Part shown: one piece after another, positions 52,476-60,717 of the stretch | How the letters are laid out: the number at the start of each line of letters is the position of its first letter | Numbering within the stretch: position 1 is the stretch's first letter | DNA from: Phycisphaerae bacterium | GTDB taxonomy: Bacteria; Planctomycetota; Phycisphaerae; UBA1845; Fen-1342 | Reading direction: 5' to 3' | Assembly (NCBI GenBank): GCA_017999985.1 | Contig: JAGNKU010000002.1 | Coordinates: 310,001-374,000, forward strand | Length of the DNA stretch: 64,000 nucleotides | Program-made: the position numbers and the translations under genes | Notes under the pieces: generated by a model | Told to the model about the DNA's origin: nothing | The model's database searches: none | The model's input: the letters and a program-made list of their open reading frames with translations, nothing else

Positions 52476-53417
52476 TCATACCTTCTCCACCGTCGAGCGA
52501 CCCAGCAGCCCGCTCGGCCGGAACAACAACACGAGGATCAACAGCGAGAATACGTATACGTCCCGGTACAACGGGTCCAGGTATGCGGCGCCGAAGAATT
52601 CGAGCAACCCGATGAGGAAGCCACCGAACATGGCCCCGCGCACGTTGCCGATGCCCCCCACCACCGCGGCCACGAACGCCTTCAAGCCCAGCATGACCCA
52701 CGCCACGTCGGCCGGCTGCTTCAGGGCCGCGGGGTATTTCATCCCGTACAGGAACCCGGCGGCGGCGGCCAGCGCGGAGCCCAGCACGAACGTGAACGAG
52801 ATGATCGCACTCACGTTCACGCCCATCAGCGACGCGTTCTGCGTGTTGTAGGAGACCGCCCGCATCCCGCGCCCGATCTTGGTCCGGAAGATCAGCCACT
52901 CCAGCGCCAGCATTAGCGCCAGCGCCAGGCCCATCACCACCACGTCGACCAGCGGCAGTTTCACGCCGGCGAACTCGACGATCGTCACGTCCGGCAGCAG
53001 CCGCGGCATACTCTTCGGATACGGGCCGAAGAACACCCGGAGCTGCCCGGTGTTCTGGAGCAGCAGCGACACGCCGATCGCCGTGATCAGGACATTCAAG
53101 CGCGGCGCATGGCGCAGCGGCTTGTAGGCCAGGCGCTCGATGATGAACCCCACCGCGCCGCACGCCGCCATGGCCGCCACCAGCACGACGATTCCGGCCC
53201 ACCACGGCGCCGCCGCCGGCCCCACGGCATCAAGGCCCAGCCCGAGCACGTGCGCCGCGACGACGAACGAGAGCCAGGCCCCCAGGACGAAGATGTCGCT
53301 ATGCGCGAAATTGATGAACTTCAGGATGCCATACACCATCGTGTAGCCCAGGGCGATCAACGCATACAGGCCACCGACGGCGAACCCGTCGATCAGGGTT
53401 TGAATCAGCTTGGTCAC
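52476..53417 (-). CDS. livH: Branched-chain amino-acid type ABC transporter permease LivH
   Basis: 313 residues. GGLYALIALGYTMVYGILKF then NFAHSDIFVLGAW, the coupling loop FRTKIGRGMRAVSYNTQNAS and the GGIGNVRGAMFGGFLIGLLE block are all LivH hallmarks. About eight membrane segments. It lies 24 bases downstream of the substrate-binding protein gene, so livK-livH-livM are a tight unit. Confidence 0.92.
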   Translation of the reverse strand: MTKLIQTLIDGFAVGGLYALIALGYTMVYGILKFINFAHSDIFVLGAWLSFVVAAHVLGLGLDAVGPAAAPWWAGIVVLVAAMAACGAVGFIIERLAYKPLRHAPRLNVLITAIGVSLLLQNTGQLRVFFGPYPKSMPRLLPDVTIVEFAGVKLPLVDVVVMGLALALMLALEWLIFRTKIGRGMRAVSYNTQNASLMGVNVSAIISFTFVLGSALAAAAGFLYGMKYPAALKQPADVAWVMLGLKAFVAAVVGGIGNVRGAMFGGFLIGLLEFFGAAYLDPLYRDVYVFSLLILVLLFRPSGLLGRSTVEKV

Positions 53418-53441
53418 GGCAACTCGGCCACCCCCTCCGGG

Positions 53442-54653
53442 CTACGGCGGCTCAATCGACGTCACATAGGAAGGCTTCCCGCCCTCCAGGCGCAGGATCA
53501 CGGCCGGTTTGCGCGCGTTGCGCAACTCGTCCATCGAGATGATGCCGGTGACTCCGGGAAAGTCCTTCGTGGCCGCGATCGCCCGCGCCAGGTCCTTGCC
53601 GCTCAGCGAGGTGGCCCGCTCCATCGCATCCATGAGGATGCGGGCCGCGTCGTAGCCCGTCGCTGCCATGCCGTCCGGGATCTTGCCGAACTCCGTCCGG
53701 TAACGCGTCACGAACTCCTGCACGGCCGGCCGCTGTTCCTCGGGCGAGTAGTGATTGGAGAAGTAGCAGCCGTCCAGCGCGTGGCCGGCGTTCTTGAGGT
53801 CCTCCGCGTCCCAGCCGTCTCCGCCGAGCAGCGGCACCGTCAGCCCCAGCCGGCGGGCCTGCACCGCGATGTTCACCACCTCCGTGTAATAGCCCGGGAT
53901 GAAGACGACGTCCGGCTCGGCTCCACGGATGTTGGTGAGCTGGGCGCTGTAGTCGGTGTCGCCGTCGCCGTAGGCCTGCTCGGAGACGATCGTCCCACCC
54001 AGTTCCGTGAAACTCCTCTTGAAGTAGTCGTTCAGCCCGGCCGAGTACGCCTGCGAGCGGTTGTACAGCGTGGCCGCCTTGGTCGCCTTCAGCACGTCGC
54101 CCCGCGCGAACTTCGCGCACGCGTACCCCTGGAACGGGTCGATGAAGCAGACGCGGAAGACCATGTCGCCGATTTCGGTCACCCGCGGGTTGGTCGACGA
54201 ATGGCTGATCATCGGCACGCCGAAACGCTGCGCCACCTGCCCGCCCGCGATCGAGCGCGACGACGCCACCTCGCCCAGCACGGCGACGACCTTGTCCTGC
54301 GTAATCAGACGCGTAACCGCGGTGGCGGATTCCTGCTGCCGCCCCTGGTTGTCATAGGTGATGATCTTCACGGGCCGCCCGCGCACGCCACCGGCCGCGT
54401 TGCGTTCCTGCACCGCCAGCTTCATGCCGTTGTCCGACGACACCCCCCAGGTCGCTTCCGCGCCGGTCATCGACGCAAAGTGCCCCACCAGGATCGACTC
54501 GCCCGCGGCTCCGGCCGGCGTGGCCGACGCCGTCGTCGGCGCGCCCCCGGTGGGTGGAGCCGGCGTGGACGACCTCTCGCAACCTGCCAGGGACCAGAGC
54601 ACCAAAACGGGGGCCAGCGCAGCCGCGCCGCAGCGCCGCCGAGAACGGATCAT
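53442..54653 (-). CDS. livK: Branched-chain amino-acid type ABC transporter substrate-binding lipoprotein LivK
   Basis: 403 residues from ATG 54653, preceded by AGGAGG. The signal ends VLWSLAGC (Cys25), then a Thr/Ala/Pro-rich linker. The periplasmic-binding fold starts ILVGHFASMTGAEATWG, with NAAGGVRGRPVKIITYDNQG and the second lobe VPLLGGDGWDAEDLKNAG, typical of type I solute-binding proteins. Anchoring by lipid suits a diderm bacterium. A good promoter precedes it. Confidence 0.9.
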   Translation of the reverse strand: MIRSRRRCGAAALAPVLVLWSLAGCERSSTPAPPTGGAPTTASATPAGAAGESILVGHFASMTGAEATWGVSSDNGMKLAVQERNAAGGVRGRPVKIITYDNQGRQQESATAVTRLITQDKVVAVLGEVASSRSIAGGQVAQRFGVPMISHSSTNPRVTEIGDMVFRVCFIDPFQGYACAKFARGDVLKATKAATLYNRSQAYSAGLNDYFKRSFTELGGTIVSEQAYGDGDTDYSAQLTNIRGAEPDVVFIPGYYTEVVNIAVQARRLGLTVPLLGGDGWDAEDLKNAGHALDGCYFSNHYSPEEQRPAVQEFVTRYRTEFGKIPDGMAATGYDAARILMDAMERATSLSGKDLARAIAATKDFPGVTGIISMDELRNARKPAVILRLEGGKPSYVTSIEPP

Positions 54654-54677
54654 GGCAATTCCTCCTGGGCTAGCGAT

Positions 54678-54706
54678 GCGATACGCGACGCGCCGGCACG
54701 TGTCAA
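54678..54706 (-). promoter_or_regulatory. Sigma-70-like promoter of the liv operon
   Basis: On the minus strand TTGACA (54706-54701), 17 bases, then TATCGC (54683-54678), 25 bases before the livK ATG at 54653. A perfect -35 with correct spacing. Confidence 0.65.
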
Positions 54707-54838
54707 GGGCCGCCTGCACGGATTCGCGGGCGCCGGCGCCGGCCGCCGCTACCGCAGCCCGCGCACGTGTGTAAGATAGCGTGGCGGCGGGGTCGCCGGC
54801 GCTGACTGTCGGCGTCGCCCGCCGTGAGGTGCTGTCGC

Positions 54839-55627
54839 ATGACCCAGGGTTCACCGCCGATCGCCAAGCCGCGCAGCCGCGTGGCCGCGACGTTGAAGGC
54901 CCTGGTCCGCGCCCGCGTCACGGCCGGCCTGCTGGTGGTGCTGCCGATTTGGGTCACGGTGCTGCTGGTCCGCTTCGTCTTCGGCGCCATGCGCGACGCA
55001 TCCCTGTGGGCCGTCCTGGGCGCCCTCGAAAACACGTGGTTTCAGGAACACGTCTTCAAGATCGCGACGCCGAATGAGACGCTGGAGGTCGAGCAGCTTC
55101 TCCGCGACCACCCCTACCTGGACTGGGGCCTGGCGGTCTTCTCCGTCCTGCTGACCATCCTGCTCCTCTACGCGATCGGCCTGTTCGCGGCCAACTTCTT
55201 CGGCCGCCGCATCATCGGCTGGCTCGAGACCCTGGTGGACAAGGTGCCCCTCGTTAAAACCGTCTACCGCTCGTGTAAGCAGATTCTCAACACGCTGGCC
55301 GGCGGGCAGGCGCAGTCGTTTCAGCGCGTCGCGCTCGTCCCCTTTCCCAACGAGCTCACCCGCTCCGTCGGCTTCATCACCAACAACCTGACCGACGCTG
55401 TCACTGGCGACGAGCTGTGCTCGATCTTCATCCCCACCACGCCCAACCCGACCACCGGGTTCGTGTTCGTGCTCAAGCGCGCGGACATCATCGAGGTCAA
55501 CTGGAGCGTCGAGGAGGCGATCAAGGTGATCATGTCCGGCGGTTTGCTCTCGCCCGATTACGTGACGATGGTCGTACAAGCTGCGCGGCGCCCCGGCAGC
55601 GCCGCCGGAGAGGTCCACCGCGCATGA
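54839..55627 (+). CDS. DUF502 membrane protein, first of two
   Basis: 262 residues. Two membrane segments (TAGLLVVLPIWVTVLLVRFVF and WGLAVFSVLLTILLLYAIG) are followed by a conserved cytoplasmic or periplasmic domain (GWLETLVDKVPLVKTVYRSC, VALVPFPNELTRSVGFITN, FIPTTPNPTTGFVFVLKR, INWSVEEAI-like VNWSVEEAIKVIMSGG). All are hallmarks of DUF502 proteins, which are widespread and uncharacterised. The stop overlaps the next gene by four bases. GAGG precedes the ATG chosen. Confidence 0.85.
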   Translation: MTQGSPPIAKPRSRVAATLKALVRARVTAGLLVVLPIWVTVLLVRFVFGAMRDASLWAVLGALENTWFQEHVFKIATPNETLEVEQLLRDHPYLDWGLAVFSVLLTILLLYAIGLFAANFFGRRIIGWLETLVDKVPLVKTVYRSCKQILNTLAGGQAQSFQRVALVPFPNELTRSVGFITNNLTDAVTGDELCSIFIPTTPNPTTGFVFVLKRADIIEVNWSVEEAIKVIMSGGLLSPDYVTMVVQAARRPGSAAGEVHRA

Positions 55628-56469
55628 ACCCACCAGCCCCCGGTTCTGGCCACGCTCCCCGTCGCGGCAGCCGCGTCGGCGCCACGCTCCGTGCCCTGGT
55701 CCGCACGCGCGTCACGGCCGGCATCATCACGCTGCTGCCGATCGTGATCACGTTGTGGGTGATCCGGCTGATCTTCGGCTGGATGCGCGACGCGTCGCAA
55801 TGGGCCGTGCAGGCGTTCCTGCTCAGCCCCGCCGGTCAGCCGTACCTGGAGAAGCTCCGTTTCAATTTCGTCAAGTGGAGCCGCCTCTCGGAGCTGGGCC
55901 TGCCCCACCAGGAACAATTCTTCGAGCTGATGCCGTGGCACGTGCAGTGGGGCATCGCCATCTTCTCCGTCCTGCTCACCATCTTTATCCTGTACATCGT
56001 CGGCCTGTTCGCCGCCAACATCTTCGGCCGGCGCGCGATCGACATGCTGGAGCAACTGGTTGATCGTGTCCCGCTGATCAAGACCGTCTATCGCGGCCTG
56101 AAGCAGATTCTGAGCAGCTTCTCCGGCGACCAAACCAAGACTTACCAGCGAGTCGCCCTCGTGCCGTTCCCGCAGGACCGGATGCGCTGTGTCGCGTTCA
56201 TCACCAGTACCTTTCAGGATTCCGTGACCGGGGAGGACCTCTGCACGGTCTTCATCCCGACCACGCCCAACCCGACGACCGGCTACCTTCAGGTCGTCCG
56301 GCGCAGCGAGATCACCGAGCTGAACTGGAGCGTCGAGGACGCGATCCGCACGATCATGTCCGGCGGGATCCTGCGGCCGGACTTCCTGACCATCCTGCCG
56401 AACAAGGCGCTACCCGACGACCAGCCCGGCACGGGCACCCCCGCTGATCCCGGCCCGGCAAGCGGCTGA
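55624..56469 (+). CDS. DUF502 membrane protein, second of two
   Basis: 281 residues starting at ATG 55624 by ATGA overlap. Same architecture as its upstream neighbour with strong conservation (TAGIITLLPIVITLWVIRLI, WGIAIFSVLLTIFILYIVGL, LVDRVPLIKTVYRGLKQIL, FIPTTPNPTTGYLQVVRR) but a longer loop between the two membrane segments and a Pro-rich tail. A recent-looking tandem duplication that kept both copies. The pair may form a hetero-oligomer. Confidence 0.85.
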   Translation: MNPPAPGSGHAPRRGSRVGATLRALVRTRVTAGIITLLPIVITLWVIRLIFGWMRDASQWAVQAFLLSPAGQPYLEKLRFNFVKWSRLSELGLPHQEQFFELMPWHVQWGIAIFSVLLTIFILYIVGLFAANIFGRRAIDMLEQLVDRVPLIKTVYRGLKQILSSFSGDQTKTYQRVALVPFPQDRMRCVAFITSTFQDSVTGEDLCTVFIPTTPNPTTGYLQVVRRSEITELNWSVEDAIRTIMSGGILRPDFLTILPNKALPDDQPGTGTPADPGPASG

Positions 56470-56493
56470 CACGCGCGCCGGGCGCGGTATCAT
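56466..56493 (+). promoter_or_regulatory. Promoter of the lipoprotein at 56572
   Basis: CTGACA (56466-56471), 16 bases, TATCAT (56488-56493). It lies just after the DUF502 stop codon, leaving an untranslated leader of about 70 bases. Confidence 0.4.
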
Positions 56494-56571
56494 CAACGTC
56501 GCGCGGCCGGCCCGGCATGACGCGAGCCACGTCAGCCGGGGTTGGGCGCGCCCATCTCGGAGGAACGGGAC

Positions 56572-57264
56572 ATGTCAAGCTCAGACGTATGGCAGCGACG
56601 TGGACACGCGGGCAGCGTGGTCCGTATCGCGGGGCTGGCGCTCGGTGCGGCGCTCTTCGCCCTGCTGTGCGGCTGTCCGTACCTCGCCGACGCACTGGCC
56701 TACAATCAGACCTTCGAGAACTGGCTTGCCAGCACAGAAAGCTGGCCGGACGTGGCCGTGCAAATCGTCAATGAGACGTCGGCCACCGCGAACGTGCACC
56801 TCATCTCCGCCGGCCTCGCTCCAGAGGCCCCTTCGTTCTTGAGTTATGGCGGCGAGGGCGATTCCTATTACCCTCTGCACCAACGCAGTGTACTCATCGG
56901 TCCGGACGGCACGGCCACCGGCACGTTGAAGTGCGGCGAGGTGCTTGCCGTCGCAGTCAAAGCACCATTCGATCTGGACGCGGCGATGTTCGTCTACACC
57001 ACCGACACGAGTGACCCGTACAACCTCTATCTCGAACCCGGCAACTGCGCGCTCGACGGTGTCGGCGTTTCTCCGAGCGCTTTCGCTGGCGACATCTACG
57101 CGCTCGTGCGCTACGTGCGCCCGACGGAAGATGGCCTGGATTGCACCACGCAGACGCTGGTCATCACGATCACGGCCGCCGGCAGGCCCAGCGTCGTCAA
57201 TCCGGACACCGGCGAAGTCATAACGAACGCACGCCTCGGCGCCGCCATCGTGAGCATCGAATAG
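56572..57264 (+). CDS. Lipoprotein of unknown function
   Basis: 230 residues from ATG 56572, preceded by GGAGG. The signal ends FALLCGC (Cys33 or Cys35). The mature domain is beta-rich with four or five further Cys (for example LKCGEVLAVAVKAPFDLDAA, GNCALDGVGVSP, LDCTTQTLVITITAAGRP). I recognise no family, but the layout (NETSATANVHL, then FVYTTD) recalls planctomycete secreted beta-sandwich lipoproteins. Monocistronic, with its own promoter. Confidence 0.75.
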   Translation: MSSSDVWQRRGHAGSVVRIAGLALGAALFALLCGCPYLADALAYNQTFENWLASTESWPDVAVQIVNETSATANVHLISAGLAPEAPSFLSYGGEGDSYYPLHQRSVLIGPDGTATGTLKCGEVLAVAVKAPFDLDAAMFVYTTDTSDPYNLYLEPGNCALDGVGVSPSAFAGDIYALVRYVRPTEDGLDCTTQTLVITITAAGRPSVVNPDTGEVITNARLGAAIVSIE

Positions 57265-57279
57265 CTCGCCGCCGCGCGC

Positions 57280-57322
57280 CCCATCAGAACCCCGAGCGGC
57301 AGCGAGCGGGTCCGCGCAGCGC
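57280..57322. repeat. Dispersed repeat copy 2 (CCCATCAGAACCCCGAGC type)
   Basis: Begins CCCATCAGAACCCCGAGC and ends CCGCGCAGCGC, matching 36757-36800. It lies just after the lipoprotein stop codon. Confidence 0.6.
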
Positions 57323-57363
57323 GCCCGCCATCCTCGGCTGGTCGCACACAGACGCGACCTGCC

Positions 57364-57651
57364 CTACCCCCCACTTTTCTCCCGCCGCACACGCCGCCAA
57401 TGATCCACCGACAGCACCACGAGGACCAGAACGCACAACCCCTTCCAGACCAGCAGCCACCAGGGTTTCCACCACGCACCCGTGTGAGCCTCGACGAGGT
57501 CGCTGACGCCGAACGCGCACAGCGTCACCGCGGCCTGCACGCAGCGCACCCGCAGCAGGCCAGCCTGCCGAATCGCCGTCACCGCAAAACCCAGGCCCAT
57601 GACAATCCACACCCCAGCTTCAATGCGGTTGGCCAGTACAAACTCGTCCAT
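57364..57651 (-). CDS. Small membrane protein, unknown function
   Basis: 95 residues with three hydrophobic stretches (EAGVWIVMGLGFAVTAIRQA, VQAAVTLCAFGVSDLVEA, WLLVWKGLCVLVLVVLSVDH). AWWKPWWLLVWKG is a distinctive Trp-rich patch. GGAAGGAGAG lies 10-20 bases before the ATG. I do not know the family, though three-helix proteins with VSDxVExxTGAWW occur widely. It reads away from the heptose genes. Confidence 0.7.
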   Translation of the reverse strand: MDEFVLANRIEAGVWIVMGLGFAVTAIRQAGLLRVRCVQAAVTLCAFGVSDLVEAHTGAWWKPWWLLVWKGLCVLVLVVLSVDHWRRVRREKSGG

Positions 57652-57699
57652 GGCCGCCGCTCTCCTTCCATTCTCTTGCCCCGCGCCCCAGCCTGTCCC

Positions 57700-57740
57700 G
57701 CTTTATCACCTTCTCACGTGATCACTTCATCACCCCGCCG
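57700..57740. repeat. Single arm of the 8-nt-period repeat
   Basis: TTTATCAC, CTTCTCAC, GTGATCAC, TTCATCAC in register, the same octamer family as in the liv spacers, in a right-arm orientation. No matching left arm was found nearby. Confidence 0.5.
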
Positions 57741-57756
57741 GAAGGCTGACGGCTAT

Positions 57757-58323
57757 TCAGCTCGTCAATTCCGCCTCAACCCGCTCACACACGTAGTGAT
57801 ACGCCAGCGCGTGTACTTCCTGGATCCGGTCACTCGACTTGTGCGGCGCCCGGAACACATGCTGACACAGCCCCGCGAGCTTCCCGCCGGTCTGACCCGT
57901 GAAGCCAATCACAGTCGCCCCCCGTTTCGCCGCCAGCTCCACCGCCCTCAGCACGTTCGGCGAATCGCCGCTCGTGCTCAGCGCCCATACCACGTCGCCG
58001 GCCTGCACCAGCCCTTCGACCTGCCGCGCGAACACGCGTTCGAACCCGAGATCGTTGCCGACCGCCGTCAGCGTCGATGTGTCCGTGCTCAGCGCTATCA
58101 CCGGCAGCGCCTGTCGCTCGCGCTTGAAGCGCCCGAGCAGTTCCCCCGCGATGTGCTGCGCATCCGCCGCACTGCCGCCGTTGCCTAGCGTGTACACCCG
58201 CCGTCCGCCGCGCAGGCACGCCACGATCGCCGCCGCGATACCGTCTAGCACGGCCCCCTGCTCCGCCAGCGCGGCCACGACTTGCTGGTGTTCGCGCAAT
58301 ATGGTCGGCCAATCGCGGCTCAT
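57757..58323 (-). CDS. gmhA: Phosphoheptose isomerase (sedoheptulose 7-phosphate isomerase)
   Basis: 188 residues from ATG 58323, which overlaps the hldE stop as ATGA. One SIS domain with YTLGNGGSAADAQHIAGELL, LSTDTSTLTAVGNDLGFER and WALSTSGDSPNVLRAVELA, all diagnostic of GmhA. It converts sedoheptulose 7-phosphate to D-glycero-D-manno-heptose 7-phosphate, the first step of ADP-heptose synthesis for lipopolysaccharide core. Operon partner hldE performs the next phosphorylation and nucleotidylation. Confidence 0.93.
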   Translation of the reverse strand: MSRDWPTILREHQQVVAALAEQGAVLDGIAAAIVACLRGGRRVYTLGNGGSAADAQHIAGELLGRFKRERQALPVIALSTDTSTLTAVGNDLGFERVFARQVEGLVQAGDVVWALSTSGDSPNVLRAVELAAKRGATVIGFTGQTGGKLAGLCQHVFRAPHKSSDRIQEVHALAYHYVCERVEAELTS

Positions 58324-59819
58324 CGCGTCTCCTGCGTCTTGCCATTCAAGCAGCCCGCGATCCGCTGCATCTCGCGCGTCGTGTTGTACCCCTCGACGAG
58401 CTGCACGAGCACCACGCGTCCGCCGCGCGACTCGACGAATTCCTGCCCGACGACGTTGCCGGTCCAGTCCGCGCCTTTCACGAGCACGTCGGGGCACACG
58501 TCCGCGACGATGCGCGCCGGGTCGGGCTCCCCGAAGATGACGACATAATCAACCGATTCCAGACCGGCGAGCATGCGCGCCCGGTCGGCCTGCGTGCGAA
58601 ACGGTCGGCCGTCACCCTTGCCCTGCGCGCGGACGGAGGCGTCGCTGTTGAGCCCGACGACCAGCACGCTGCCGAGCGCCTTCGCCTTCTCCAACAGCTC
58701 GACGTGCCCGGGATGCAGGATGTCGAAGCAGCCGTTCGTGAACACAATCGTCTCGCCGCGTTGCCGCCGGGCGTCCAGTTCCCCCTTCAATTCCACCACG
58801 CTCCGCAGCTTGCCGCGCCCGCGTCCGGCCCCGTGCGTCAGCTCGTCGCGCACTTCCGCCTGCGTGATCGGCACGCACCCGAACTTGCTGACCTCCAGCC
58901 CGCCGGCCACGTTCGCCAGCATCGTCGCCTGCTCGAACGTCGCCCCCGCCGCGACCGCCACCGCGAACATCGCGAGCACCGCATCACCAGCGCCCGTATT
59001 GTCGTAAACCGCGCGCGGCGTCGTGGGGAAGCGCTGCGCCGGATGGTCTTGCCGCAGCAGTAGCGCCCCATCGCGCCCCAGCGTGACCAGCAGCCCGTCG
59101 AGTCTGTACCGCCGCATGAGTTCCAGCCCGGCGGTTTCCAGCTCCGCGTCTGTCACACGCCCGCCCCACGCGATCTCCAGCTCCGCCCGGTTCGGCGTCA
59201 GCAGCGTCGCGCCGGCGTAACGCTCCCACACGGGCGCGCGGGCCGGATCGACGCACACCGGCTTGCGTTGCTGCCGCGCTGCGGTGATGATCGCCTGGCA
59301 CGTCCCCGGCGAAAGCACGCCCTTGCTGTAATCCTCGAGGCAGACGACATCAACGGCCGCCAGATGCCGCCGGACGTGCTCCAGCAGTCGCTGCTCATCC
59401 TCCGCCGCCGGCGGCCGCACGACTTCGTCGTCCACCCGCAGGATCTGCTGGCGGTGGCGGTGTTCCGCGAGGCCGATCATGCGTGTCTTCGTGATGGTCG
59501 GCCGGTCGTTCACCCGCAGCAGTCCCGACGTATCGCAGCCGGCGTCACCGAGCGCCTTATCGACGCGGTCACCGAACGTGTCTTTGCCGAGCAATCCGCA
59601 GCAGACTACGTGCGCGCCGAGCGCAACCACGTTCAGCGCGACCGAGCCGGCCCCGCCGACACGATCCTGCCGCTCGATGACCCGCAGCACGGGCACCGGC
59701 GCCTCGGGGCTGACCCGCTCGGCGTCGCCGAAGACGTAGCGATCGAGCATGAAATCGCCGACCAGCAGAATCCGCCGTCCGGCGAAGCGTTCGACAACGG
59801 CAAGCAACTCAGTCTGCAT
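58320..59819 (-). CDS. hldE: Bifunctional heptose kinase / adenylyltransferase HldE
   Basis: 499 residues. The N-terminal ribokinase-fold kinase has DFMLDRYVFGDAERVSPEAP near residue 25 and the catalytic DNTGAGDAVLAMFAVA (about residue 280, catalytic Asp in GAGD). The C-terminal nucleotidyltransferase has FTNGCFDILHPGHVELLEKA (HxGH) and a DYVVIFGEPDP stretch. It makes D-glycero-beta-D-manno-heptose 1,7-bisphosphate and later ADP-heptose. GmhB phosphatase and HldD epimerase are not in the window. The presence of the pair supports an outer membrane with heptose-bearing glycolipid. Confidence 0.93.
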   Translation of the reverse strand: MQTELLAVVERFAGRRILLVGDFMLDRYVFGDAERVSPEAPVPVLRVIERQDRVGGAGSVALNVVALGAHVVCCGLLGKDTFGDRVDKALGDAGCDTSGLLRVNDRPTITKTRMIGLAEHRHRQQILRVDDEVVRPPAAEDEQRLLEHVRRHLAAVDVVCLEDYSKGVLSPGTCQAIITAARQQRKPVCVDPARAPVWERYAGATLLTPNRAELEIAWGGRVTDAELETAGLELMRRYRLDGLLVTLGRDGALLLRQDHPAQRFPTTPRAVYDNTGAGDAVLAMFAVAVAAGATFEQATMLANVAGGLEVSKFGCVPITQAEVRDELTHGAGRGRGKLRSVVELKGELDARRQRGETIVFTNGCFDILHPGHVELLEKAKALGSVLVVGLNSDASVRAQGKGDGRPFRTQADRARMLAGLESVDYVVIFGEPDPARIVADVCPDVLVKGADWTGNVVGQEFVESRGGRVVLVQLVEGYNTTREMQRIAGCLNGKTQETR

Positions 59820-59858
59820 GCGTGTTCCTGGTTCCGCGCCGCCAGTATACCCGGCGCG

Positions 59859-60419
59859 TCATATCTGCGGGATCGTCCGGCGAATCTCGTCCAGCAGCGC
59901 CCGCGTCCCGTGCGCATCGCACCAGCGGTGAATGTAGTCCCAGTCAAGCCGGTCCTGTTGCACGGCAATCACGTTTCGGGCGTCGTCGTAGTCCTTGCCG
60001 CGTCGCGCTAACTGCGCCCAGTAGAGCTTTGTGACGATCACGTCCTCCGCTGTCGGCAGATACACTTCGCGTCCCAGAAACGGCTCGCGGCGACGGCGTG
60101 CAAAACGCGCCTGATCGTGCGGATCCTCACCCAGCAGAAACAACTCGATCTTGAAGCGCGAGCCACGCACCTTCACGATGTAGCGTGACGTCGCGGTGAC
60201 CGTCTCGAATGACATCTGCGGATCGAGCTGGAAATCCGTGCCCAGCTCGCCGCGCAACTTAGCGATGCCGCCCGGCGGCAGTTGCACCACGATATCCGCG
60301 TCGTGCGTCGACCGCGCCACTCCGTATGCGTTGGACGAAAACGACCCAACCAACATGTACGGGATGCGGGCCCGCTCTAGTGTCTCGATCATCTGCACGA
60401 CCGCAGCGTTGCTCGTCAT
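59859..60419 (-). CDS. Nucleotidyltransferase-fold protein
   Basis: 186 residues. The N-terminal MLVGSFSSNAYGVARSTHDA then DIVVQ is the GSx(8-12)D-x-D active-site pattern of the nucleotidyltransferase superfamily. It continues to a region with YLPTAEDVIVTKLYWAQLAR and a C-terminal helical tail, as in DUF6036/AbiEii-like single-domain proteins. The ATG at 60419 shares one base with the stop of the 75-residue gene. It may be a toxin-antitoxin-like or an RNA-modifying pair; no activity is demonstrable from sequence. Confidence 0.75.
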   Translation of the reverse strand: MTSNAAVVQMIETLERARIPYMLVGSFSSNAYGVARSTHDADIVVQLPPGGIAKLRGELGTDFQLDPQMSFETVTATSRYIVKVRGSRFKIELFLLGEDPHDQARFARRRREPFLGREVYLPTAEDVIVTKLYWAQLARRGKDYDDARNVIAVQQDRLDWDYIHRWCDAHGTRALLDEIRRTIPQI

Positions 60420-60646
60420 CAGGCCGCCCCCAGACGCCGGGCAAGCCGCAACCGTTCTTCGAGCAGTTCCTCGACGCGCGCCTCGTCCGCATCCGGGTGT
60501 TGAAAGCGGATTCCGTCGCGCATGCGCTCGCAGACGTCGTCGAATAGCTCGCCGCCGAGGCGCATCTTCTCTTCCGGCGACATCTCGCGCGCCCGCGAGA
60601 CCTCGCCACGGAACAGGTCGTCCGTGAGTGCCCGCATCGGTTCCAT
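60419..60646 (-). CDS. Small protein paired with the nucleotidyltransferase
   Basis: 75 residues, highly charged and helical (LTDDLFRGEVSRAREMSPEE, KMRLGGELFDDVCERMRDGI, ARVEELLEERLRLARRL). From memory, similar LxRAxxMsPEEKLxxGxxLF proteins with HPxAxEAxVxExLxxRLxLARRL ends occur next to nucleotidyltransferase genes in planctomycetes and cyanobacteria. One-base overlap with the neighbour means coupled expression. It could be a partner or an antitoxin. Confidence 0.7.
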   Translation of the reverse strand: MEPMRALTDDLFRGEVSRAREMSPEEKMRLGGELFDDVCERMRDGIRFQHPDADEARVEELLEERLRLARRLGAA

Positions 60647-60717
60647 GGCTCAGCTCCGCCTCGATTCTACCCGGTTCGGGCGGGTTACGCAGCGCAAGCG
60701 CGGGTGCGCAAGCCGTC

